From contig MNCI01025116.1 in assembly GCA_015680685.1 (NCBI GenBank), forward strand, positions 324,625-388,624: a stretch of 64,000 bases of DNA. Direction: 5' to 3'. This document shows positions 55,182 through 64,000 of this stretch, piece after piece. The notes under the pieces were generated by a model. The model saw nothing but the letters and a program-made list of their open reading frames with translations, did not search any database and was not told where the DNA came from. Made by a program: the position numbers and the translations under genes. The first letter of the stretch is position 1; the number at the start of each line of letters is the position of its first letter. The DNA comes from Gnetum montanum. Taxonomy: Eukaryota > Streptophyta > Gnetopsida > Gnetales > Gnetaceae.

Positions 55182-56423
55182 TGAGGATCATTGAACATAG
55201 AAGTTGGGGAAGGGTGAGATGAATAAGTTCTCCAAACCAAAAATTATTCAACACAAAGAACACAACCAATTTTAACATGGTTTTCCAACTTTTGTAGTCC
55301 ACACTTGGAGGATAGATTTCTTGTACACCTCCAAACTTTGTTCCTTAAAAAATGTGGTTTAGTAGACACCATAACCTTTATAAATTTTAAGCTTCACTAA
55401 AACGAGTTTCATCATTGTGACAACTCTCAACACCACAAGGTTCCAACAAGCTTAAAAGTGGTTCAAAGGGCACCACAACCTATACAATCTCTAAGCTTTT
55501 CTATAGAGTGTTATGATGTTACACCAACCACTTAACCTTGCAAGATCTCAACAAGCTTAGAATGTGGCTTCTATAATCTCACAACCTTTACAACTTGAGC
55601 TTTTCTTTGGAGTGTTGTGGTGTTACACCAACACTTAATCCTACAGAATCCCAAAAATCTCAAGGAAGATGCCTTCTCACAAGAAGCACATCAACCCTAC
55701 AAAGCAACAAAAGAGAACAATAATCACAAGGAATGAATGTAACTAAGTTTGATCATCCTTGTACTTGAGATATAACTCACTTTGACCAATTACAATGTAC
55801 AAAATATTGTACAATGAAGAACAAAAACGATTACAATGATTGCTAGGTGATTACAATTAACAATACACTTTGCTTGCACATTCCCCAATGAGAATGAAGT
55901 CTTCTTATAGCCAATATGTTTTTGAAATCACCTCAAAATATGTGCAATGAATAATTAACAGTCACCAAAGATGTTTTCTTTAACACTAAGACATCTTTTT
56001 GCAATGGACCTTCATTCTAAAAAGATGTCTTCTTCAAGACTAAGACATCTTTCTGTATCATACCTTCATTTTGCAAAGACATCTTTTTCTCATGAAAGAT
56101 GTCTTTCTCTCCATAAAGATGTATACTATTTTCTATAAATGTCTTCTCCTATGCTACCTTCAATTCTACCAAGATATATACTATTTCCTAGAGACATCTT
56201 TCTTCATCTCCCTTTTCACTTTAAAATCTTCATTCCTTGTCCATGTTCTTTAGCTTCTACATGCCTTCTTACCACAATCCAGGTACTTTTCGTTTGAGTC
56301 TATCCACATGTTCTATGAATTTCTTGTTCACAATCTTGTCCTATAAACACAATATTCATACAAACACACAAACAACCTTGTGCTCTATTTTCTTTAATGT
56401 TTTGAAATACCAAAAGGTCAATA
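55182..56423 (-). repeat. 5' LTR of element F
   Basis: 1242 bp, partner of 50625-51853. Confidence 0.87.
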
Positions 56424-56428
56424 GTAGT
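56424..56428. repeat. right target-site duplication of element F (gtagt)
   Basis: Partner of 50620-50624. Confidence 0.88.
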
Positions 56429-57235
56429 ATCTCCACTTCTTCAAGGAGAAGCCTAGGGCTAGGCAATACTTATCAACCTTTGTGTATGATTATCTCATAA
56501 GCTATCAATTCATAGATCAAGTAGTATATGGACAAATTTGCTCCATCAATTAACATATCAAAGATTGCAATGCAAGTGTACAATGCTTTATCCTTCTATG
56601 ATGAATATAGAGTTGATAGTTGGACCAACTCTTTTTTAATGTTATCAAAGGATTCTTAGCATTGGTTGGTTCACTCATAATGAACACCTTTCTTGAGCAA
56701 GTGTTATATGGATTGCACCTTTTTTGTAACCCTCAAAATAAATCAACAAATGAATTAAAATATACCTTGTATTCTCCATAGCTTGTTAAGGCTAGCAAGT
56801 GGTTCCAATTTGGTTATGGCCTTAACTTTATCAAGATCAACATGTATTCCTACCTTGGATACTACAAAACTAAGCATCTTACCACTTTTAACGTAAAATA
56901 CACACTTAGAATTATTTCTATGTTCATACTTTAGGCATCAATGTAGTACCAAATTAAGGTTACATGCATGGTCATTGGCTATCTTGGACTTGACCATTAT
57001 GTCATCAACATAATCATTAAGTAACCATGGCATGTAATCACCAAATATATTGGTCATGGCTAATTGATAGGCCACACCCACATTTTTTAGATTGAATAGC
57101 ATCATGGTATAACAAAAAGTTCTCAAAGGGATCATGAAGGTCATGTAAAGTTGATGCTCTAGATTGATTCTAACTTGGTTTTTGAAATACCACCAAAAAA
57201 ATTCATGTTTCACATTGTGACTTTTGTCTTCCAAC
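56429..57235 (-). pseudogene. remnant G, part 1: RT and start of RNase H of a Tat-like element
   Basis: Minus strand. An open stretch (57234-56938) shows NQVRINLEHQLYMTFMIP, TFCYTMMLFNLKNVGVAYQ and the catalytic box YVDD intact, close to the RT of element B. The connection region (SFVVSKVGIHVDLDKVKAI) and the beginning of RNase H (IYYLIYELIAYE) follow down to 56429, where F is inserted. The RT N-terminus is missing at 57235; sequence beyond it is unrelated. Confidence 0.85.
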
Positions 57236-59499
57236 TTGAAGCAAGATTTTATTGTAAATGTAAAATTTGTAGTCTATGAGATGCAATCATGCATACTTTA
57301 ACATTTTGGGACTAAAAGATGCCTCATAAGTTGCTATTTTCTCACTTCCCAAATGGAAAAAGTCATCTCATGTTTATATTTGGGGTTGTGAAGGCTAAAA
57401 ATGCCTTGGGAGTTGCCAAATTTGGCATTTTCATGGGTTTTTATAGAGGTATAGCCTCCACTACATTAGAAGCATCTACCCCCATCGTAGATGGTGTTGG
57501 GTTTTCATTTCTAACCAAAATCTAGCATGGTCACCACCAAAGTCAGTGTAGATGCACATACCCAACAATGGAATTATTAGAATTTCCCATTTCTCCTATA
57601 GTGGCCAACGTAGTCACCCTAAGCTTTTAATAGTTGTAGGTAGGCCATTGTAGACAACATGTTCACTAGTAGTGTTCAGCAACCTTAGCATAGTCCACCA
57701 TGGTTAGCATAGTTGGGACAGTGCTAGTGTAGTCACAAAAGTCCATTTACTATTTATAGTATCCTGATGGGCTTTGGTGGCTATTATGTATCAAGAAATA
57801 CTATAAATTATTACCTATGGTAAGAATTGTAGTCATTACAACCTACAAATACACATCAATCTTTTAGTAATCATGACAGTGATGTGTAGTGCCTAAAATA
57901 GCAATCCCATAGCCTATAAAAGCCAATCATGAATGCCTTATTAGGGGTTCCATAAATCTAAAGGAGTTCTATTCCACAACTTGAAAAACATTTTCTACAT
58001 TTTTGCAACACCTTGAAACACCTTTGAGAGCAAATTGGTATCTACATTGGGCCTTAGAGACTCTTAACATGATACCATTGCATCAAGGGTGGAATATCAT
58101 CTATAAACAAAGTTGTAGATTTTGGTGGAAACTAGCATGAAGTTTCTATAAACTAGGATTGGGAAGAATCTAATTCATGGAGTTTGACACATAAGATAGC
58201 CTACCAACTTAAATGAACTTCAAGCTTGATCCAAGAAAATTTCTTATCCACCTACCATACAAATCTATACCTCTTGAATCCTATACTTTATGCCCTTTTC
58301 ATTTCATTAAAGTGATAGTTCATTATTATGTAGATTAAAATTCAAGTTCTAATTTTTATGCCTATCTTCATTTTGGATCTATAATTCCATTTTCATTTCC
58401 ACCACCATTTACATTTTCATAAGTCCCTAGATGATGAACCAAACCATGCAAGATGCCTTGAATTCCATATTTTAGAGCCCTTTTGGATTCAAGGCTAAAA
58501 TGCTTTTGGCACCTAAAATTTTTTAATTTTCATTCTAGAAATTTAATTTTTTAAGTCCAATAGTTTTGTGGTAGTAGAAGAAGGGCTAGCATCCAAATTC
58601 TTAGCCCAAAAAACTTTTTCTAGTCTTTTCTAAATACCAAGTCTTTTACATTTTTAAATTTCAAAACTTGCAAACATATTCCATCAAAGCCAATGTTACT
58701 ACTCCAATCCTTACCCAAATATCTAGTGTAGTTGTGGTAAGTGAGTTGGGTTTTCATTTTACTTTCATAGTGGTTGCTGAATTCCTTGAAACCATTGTAG
58801 TTGAGCTTGAAAACAAAAATTCAAAAATACATTTCTATTCAAAAAATCCAAATCCATTTGCTATGAAATTTAGTGGGAAGATCCAATGTAGAAATTCTCA
58901 CCACATATCATAGTTGGTTAGGAATATTAGTGGTGTATTGTGCTAACCTCCTATGAAGACCCTACTGGAAGTGCTAGCATAGTTAGTGCTACCATCTCAG
59001 GCACTGTCTACTGCACAATATACAACTCTCTACTACATAGAATTTGATTGCAATAGTTTTTCTACTACCTTTCTATTTATAGTCAATTACACTTGTAAAT
59101 AATCCCAATGACTAAATTTTTTACTAAAGATAGTAAAATGTTTAAAATAATCCCTTCAACAATGTTGTTTAGCTGGTCTACTATTCTATCCTTTAACTTC
59201 ACCAACATAGGATCTAGCTAATAGGCCATAAGAGTTTATGACCTTAAGGACCCCACTGTATTTGAGTCTAGACAATCACTCAAGATTAGTCGATGAAGCC
59301 AAAAGTTTTCAATGATAAACAAAGATCACTACCACTTCATTTGCACTAAAATTTAGGTTCACATGCTAATTCCAGGAATGGAAGTAGAAGCTAAAAGAGA
59401 GTATGAACTTATCCACATGGTTAGAAGGAATACATACCTTCCTCATACGATAAAATATACTTGATCAAAACCTACCCTCACATTTTTTCTCAATTAATT
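57236..59499. other. region without a supported gene
   Basis: Short open frames at 57319-57525 and 58668-58913 (plus) have no recognisable content. Words such as GTAGTC, CATAGT and GTTAGCATAGT recur at 57550-57750 and 58910-59000. It may be the remains of an LTR or leader of G or H, but I cannot show that. Confidence 0.45.
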
Positions 59500-61990
59500 C
59501 ATATGAATGAAGAGGATGGGAGGGCTAGCTAGGATGAGCAGTAGAAGGAAGAAGATGAGTTTTGGGCTAAATCTGAACATGAGAATCTCATGGGAGGGAT
59601 CTTCCAATAATTGACCATCAAAGCCACAATGCCTACTTCAATCCCCCTCACTTCTTCCATAGGGTAGATCCCTTAGCCCTCACCTCCCCTAGATCCAACC
59701 ATGTTTAGACCAATGCTAATTATAGCAACACACCAAACATATTCGATGTTGCAAGCAACAACCTTTCCCTTTTTCATGTCTTTTGCCACATAACCATAGT
59801 CTATATAGCTCTCATCGGTGGTTGTGACCACCACTAACCCATTTTTCATCTAGATGGAACTTGTAGTAGGACACCTATTGATCCAAGGGTCACATACCCC
59901 TTTTGTCCCCTTTGTGGCCTAGATACTAGCACAAACTTCTTTTTCATTATTCAATCGACCTACAATAATGATAAACCAACCTCTCCCTTTAGTACCACAA
60001 CCTATCATGAGGTCACTTGCCTCTCAACTTAGATTGCAACCTTTCATGCAAATCCCATAACCTATAGGGATATCTCAAGAACTAGATCAAGCTTTCCAAA
60101 TAATCTAGGACCTAACAAAAGAGTTACAGAGGCTTAGGTCTTCCATTTTCTAGATCATCAAAATAATGGATTTCTATTAGGACAATCCCATAAATCTTGT
60201 GGTCATATAGCTAACTCTTTCTCTAGGTGTCCTAATACCATAAATTACCAAGTACAATGATGAAGGTAATCCCAACTCATATCTTATAACCTTCTGCTCT
60301 AAGTGCTTATTACTATAAGCTTGGCCACACATAATAATGTGTATTTTCCCTATGTATCTTATAATAAAAGCCTTAGATCACTACCATGCCTTACTAAGAG
60401 GATCCATATCCTCTTTGGAAGATCTAATTTCATAATTCGTTAACCAAAGTACAACTCAAAACCTAATACTACCCTTGATTAATTAATGAAGGTTAAGCAA
60501 TGACTCCTTAAGCTAGTGAAAAAGTTCATACAAACAATGGAACACTTTGCTCAATGAGATTTTGGAACAAATAGCTAATACATACCTTTTAGCTATATTC
60601 AAGAGGATGGTTAATGACTTTATCAAGTCAAAATTATATTACTTGAATCCATGGTTACTTAGTTAGGCTTTTTCTCAAACTAAGAACATAGAGGATGCCA
60701 CAAAAACTAACCATGATCCTACCTATGTGGCATATAAAAATCAACATGCACAAAAGGATAAGAAGAGAGGAAGAAAAAACAATGTAGTTGTGGCCACTAT
60801 GGAAAGGAAAAGAAAAATGACCACTCAATGGCCAAGAACAAACCAACCCAAGGTACCTATGAACAAAAGTAACCAATGCTCAATGTCTAGGGCCTCTACA
60901 TCAACTACTTCTAAGCCTAATTTTGAATGAAAAGATTGATCAAAATATAATAGACTACCCTTAAAGGCATCAAAACTCCTAGACTAACTATTAAAGAGTG
61001 GAAGGATACAATATAAATAGGTGATAGAAAATTCCTGTAAGAGGCATGAAAGACTATGTGAAATAGCTTAAGATCCCACTCATGCAACCAAGGATGACCC
61101 TCTAGTCCCTATATACTTTAAGCTTGAGCATTTCTATCATTATTATCAACTACCAGGTCATGATATCAACTTTTTTCTAATGCTGAAAAATGACTTGCAG
61201 AAGATGATGGACAAGGGTGAACTAGTGCTTGACACCACCAACCTAGTTTGACCTTAGAATCAGTTAATGCACATCTATAAAGACTCATTGAATGCCAAAA
61301 ATAGCCCATATACCATAGTTGTGTTCAATTTTAATAATGATCTAAGTCCTACAAGGGAATCATTTGTGATTTGGATATCTTCTTATAACAAAAGGGGTCC
61401 TTCAACTATCACTAGTTTAAGAACCCTCTTTGTTGTAAGGATACCATCACCTATGCCCCTTAATAAGCCTTTCATAATTAGAGTGTCCCCTTTTGTTTCA
61501 ACTAAATCCACCCTAACAATAGAAGAACATCCCTCTGTGATGGCTAATGCAATGACTTCTTCCTCTCAAATAACTAATGTCAACAAGAAGTCACTAATCA
61601 AAAAATGGAAGAAACCCACACAAAAGCCTAAAGACAAAAATAATAAGTAAGCCAAGGCATGGAAGGAGGTGAGCCCATCAAAGGCCACTTCCATCTCATC
61701 CATTCCCATGACCTCTACTACCTAGGCTACTTTAACAAGTAAACCACAAGAGGATCCCAAGCCCCAAGGGAAGGAGAAACTGGATAAGCCACATCAACTA
61801 AAACATGAAGTTTGCATTTTGGGATGCATGGAGAAAGTTAAGAAAAATAGGGATGAAAAGACCATGACCAACAACAAATAGTTCCTCAATTTCATGGAAT
61901 AGGTTAAATAATCATTAAAGTAAAAGAATATAACTCTTGGCTTGTATGACCTTGTCATGACTTCTATTGCACCACTGCAAAGAACCAAAA
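59500..61990 (+). pseudogene. remnant H: gag of another Tat-like element
   Basis: Order and motifs follow B gag: an acidic/Pro-rich N-terminal part (59500-60050); ELDQAF near 60076; TKYNDEGNPNSYLITF near 60245; LLAIFKRMVNDFIKSKLYYL near 60600; a Lys-rich linker (VAYKNQHAQKDKKRGRK) near 60730; a zinc-like block YYQLPGHDINFF near 61140, in which the Cys ligands are lost; and LKNDLQKMMDKGELVLDTTN. A long Thr/Ser/Pro-rich tail with a 127-codon open stretch lies at 61267-61650, and NITLGLYDLVMTS at about 61925 matches B. There are many stops. Unlike B there is no 3-kb spacer between the Pro-rich part and the core. Confidence 0.78.
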
Positions 61991-62480
61991 TCTATCAATG
62001 GAGGAGGTACACACCTTGTGACAAAATTTTGCCATCGAAATCACCACTTGGAAGAATAAAGCTCTCAATTTTAAGAGCGTGAAAAATCACTACAGGGACT
62101 AGGTTGGCATGAAAAAGGAAATTAATAAAAAAGAAATCCAGATGACAAAGGCTAAAGTAAATGAAGCCCTCCAACAACTCCAACAAGGAAGAGAGATGTG
62201 GTAGGCCATCCTTGATAGAATTGATGCCTACAACATAGTAGAGATCTACTTAAAGGAGTTGTAGATCGAAGAGATGATAGAGTATATGGAGTTGGCCAAT
62301 ATTCATTACACAAAATTGGTAATGCTGATAGCCAAATGACCATAGTCAAAATTGGAGTAGAAAGTGGGTAGCTCATATCTACTATATGAGGTCAAGTTCA
62401 AACACCACAAGGACACCAAGAAAAAGCCTGAGAGTGCTAAGATTAAACTCAAAGTCCTGAAAGAACGATTCATAAATCAA
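61991..62480 (+). pseudogene. unassigned coiled-coil-like coding remnant following H
   Basis: After the point where similarity to B gag ends, a plus-strand frame rich in Lys, Glu, Gln and Met continues with few stops: GMKKEINKKEIQMTKAKVNE, ALQQLQQGREMW, then IEEMIEYMELANIHYTKL. It predicts long helices. The style resembles exon 7 of the antisense gene in B, but I cannot show homology, and the strand relative to gag is opposite. The function is unknown. Confidence 0.35.
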
Positions 62481-62537
62481 TGATCCATCACTAAGTACCT
62501 AGCCAGATGAATGAATGACTACTAGGAGCTAAAGAAC

Positions 62538-62542
62538 ACTGT
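62538..62542. repeat. candidate left target-site duplication of element D (actgt)
   Basis: The five bases before the D LTR. The right copy is outside the window, so this is unproven. Confidence 0.4.
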
Positions 62543-63603
62543 TGATGAGACGCGACTTACACTAGGCCGCGATATCGTGTCTTCTCTTGCGATATCGCGT
62601 CTTCTCCTGCGATATCGCATATGCGATATCACGTCCCGCCGCCATTTCTATAAATAAGAGGCAGCACTCCCCTTATTTCCCAATCCTGGCTAGTGTAGCG
62701 AAGCTCTGGCAGATTGATCACTCCAGAGTTAGAATTTTTCCCCATGTGCCCGCAGTAGGAGTCCTAGAGTGAACGGCTCTTTATTCGAGCAGCTTGTAAC
62801 CTGAACCCAAGTTGTGTACGGCAATAAAGACGAACTTGTTTGGATAAACCTTGCAGCACGTGGTTTCATTTATTGCTTTCATTTACTGCTTTCCTAGTGC
62901 GTTCAAGTACGACTTGATTACGAGCGTCTACGGACGTGTACGGCTAGTCAAGGAATCGGCTGCTTGACGCAATGCATGAGTACGACTCAATTACGAGCAT
63001 TGGATGCTTGGTAACCCAGTAGCGTATTCCAGGATTCTGCGCTTGGTAACTCCCGGGTCTAATGTGTACGGCTAGTTGAGGAATCGGCTGCTCATTGCTA
63101 GGCTAGATCGTGTGATAAGTACGACTTAGTTACGAGCACCCACGGGTGTGTACGGCTGGCTAAGGAATCGGCTGCTTATCACACGTAGGCTAAATAGGTG
63201 CCTCAGTACGACCACTTCGAGCACTTGCGTTACGTGTGGCGATCCCAGTAACGATTAGCGTTTGGTAAGCTGCAGTTGCATAGTTCAGGGTGTGTCCGGC
63301 AAGTGGGAACGGATGCTGACGCTAGTTAATTTAGACTTAGATCTTAGTTAGAGTTAGTTTAGTTTTCTCAACCCTTTCTCCTGGTAGCATAGAAGATAAG
63401 CCGAAAATACCAAAAAAATCACATACCTCAGACTTGCTTAACCATACACCGTGACACATACAAGCAAGCCTGGGAAGACAACGAACGATTAACCCCAAGT
63501 GTTTCTTGTGGCGTTAAGGCATTTAGTCTGCGGAGTTCGACCGGATCGCGCGTGTACGCTCGTATTCGTATGGTGGAGTGTAGGGGTACCTCGCCACTCA
63601 TCA
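62543..63603 (+). repeat. 5' LTR of element D
   Basis: TGATGAGACGCG...CCACTCATCA, 1061 bp; TATA box at 62649. Internal repeats of GTACGACTTxxTTACGAGC and GTGTACGGCTxG(T/C)xAAGGA at 62905-63180 match those of C. Confidence 0.88.
62568..62633. repeat. gatatcgc array in the LTR of D (4 units)
   Basis: Four units, CpG sites largely kept, spaced by TCTTCTCxTGC. Confidence 0.8.
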
Positions 63604-63604
63604 T

Positions 63605-63622
63605 TGGCGCCGTTGCCGGGGA
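63605..63622 (+). promoter_or_regulatory. primer binding site of element D (tRNA-Asp, perfect)
   Basis: TGGCGCCGTTGCCGGGGA, the 18-base complement of the plant tRNA-Asp 3' end, one base after the LTR. Confidence 0.9.
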
Positions 63623-63749
63623 CTAAGTGTTTTTTCGCCAATTTAACATAAGGGATATCACTCACATCGTTGTGAGCTTAAAACGAACCTTAGGGTTAAT
63701 CAGTTAATCAAGAACAATAAATAACGGTGAAGTTAGCACACCAATAGAA

Positions 63750-64000
63750 ATGGCTTCTTCTCACGAAATCAACTCACCTAAGGACAATACAGGAGAAAGT
63801 CAGCATCATACGCATAACCGAGATCAACCATGTCCTCAACAATCTAAGGTCACATATACTCATCCCGATGAGTATGTGCCGGATTTTACCTTTGTTTTCC
63901 ATCAAGATGAGCAACTGCGGTGGAGAGACATGCAAGGTAACATCGTGTTACCCCCAGATCGCTCTGCTTCCAACATGCTTTTCCGTGCCTTGGTACGGTA
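63750..64000 (+). CDS. gag N-terminus of element D (open, partial)
   Basis: ATG at 63750 (MASSHEINSPKDNTG). The frame is open for all 83 visible codons and continues past the window. VPDFTFVFHQDEQLRWRDMQ and GNIVLPPDRSASNM match the decayed gag of A at 2740-2860 almost position for position, where A has stops. This gives the start codon used for A. In the family it encodes the N-terminal part of the structural polyprotein. Whether the rest of D is intact cannot be seen. Confidence 0.85.
   Translation, partial: MASSHEINSPKDNTGESQHHTHNRDQPCPQQSKVTYTHPDEYVPDFTFVFHQDEQLRWRDMQGNIVLPPDRSASNMLFRALVR

Larger units (their letters stand above)
50625..56423 (-). mobile_element. element F: copia-type LTR retrotransposon (minus strand), pol-less, inserted into G
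   Basis: Direct repeats 50625-51853 and 55182-56423 with the TSD gtagt. On the minus strand a perfect TGGTATCAGAGC primer site (tRNA-iMet) follows the 5' LTR, and a purine tract precedes the 3' LTR. The interior (3.3 kb) holds a gag with a CCHC knuckle, but no protease, integrase, RT or RNase H that I can find. Removing F and one TSD copy rejoins the RNase H reading of G (LGFSLKKWRYY then IFRSH), which confirms the insertion. Confidence 0.88.
62543..64000 (+). mobile_element. element D: 5' part of an A-type Athila-like element, runs off the window
   Basis: LTR, perfect primer site, leader and gag start are intact, and the gag frame is open to the window edge. This is the reference copy for the A/C/D family in this window. 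Confidence 0.88.

Overview
This window looks like a transposon-dense stretch of a large plant nuclear genome. A gymnosperm or another large-genome vascular plant is my inference; the sequence does not prove it. There is no bacterial-type gene organisation, and I see no intact host gene, tRNA, rRNA or CRISPR. Almost everything is LTR retrotransposon in various states of decay. Where whole elements survive, their boundaries can be read directly from TG...CA ends and 5-bp target-site duplications (TSDs).

Layout. 1-1603: rotted chromovirus-type Ty3/gypsy gag and RT. 1609-31726: element A, an Athila-like Ty3/gypsy element (tRNA-Asp primer site, TSD cctat), split inside its RT by element B. 6247-26437: element B (TSD atagc), a 20-kb Tat/Ogre-like element with extra 5' ORF, gag, protease, a 5.5-kb spacer carrying an antisense multi-exon gene, RT, RNase H, a second archaeal-type RNase H, and integrase. 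34010-39399: element E (TSD cttgt), an LTR element with no gag or pol that carries an intronless copy of a CCR4-type deadenylase domain. 40202-46579: element C (TSD actac), a relative of A reduced to gag plus a small 3' ORF. 48830-57235, minus strand: Tat-like pol remnant G, split by copia-type element F (50625-56423, TSD gtagt). 59500-62480: Tat-like gag remnant H. 62543-64000+: element D, the best preserved A-type copy, with perfect primer site and open gag, running off the window.

The most notable item is the antisense gene in B (15831-20325, minus). Eight exons joined by GT-AG introns keep reading phase at every junction except for one homopolymer indel. They give about 1,100 codons: an N-terminal FCP1/NIF-like HAD phosphatase fold whose two acidic catalytic motifs are missing, a long middle with helical/coiled-coil character, and an acidic tail of four 16-residue repeats. 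It lies between protease and RT, where Ogre elements carry an intron, and a plausible sense-strand acceptor precedes RT. A second notable item is the CCR4 domain captured by E. A third is a clade-C ARF PB1 fragment inside B.

Most coding copies are pseudogenes. In the antisense gene the premature stops are mainly TAG, as expected if CAG decayed by cytosine methylation and deamination. Two N gaps (9550-10209, 43976-44299) and one single N (41102) limit what can be concluded locally.
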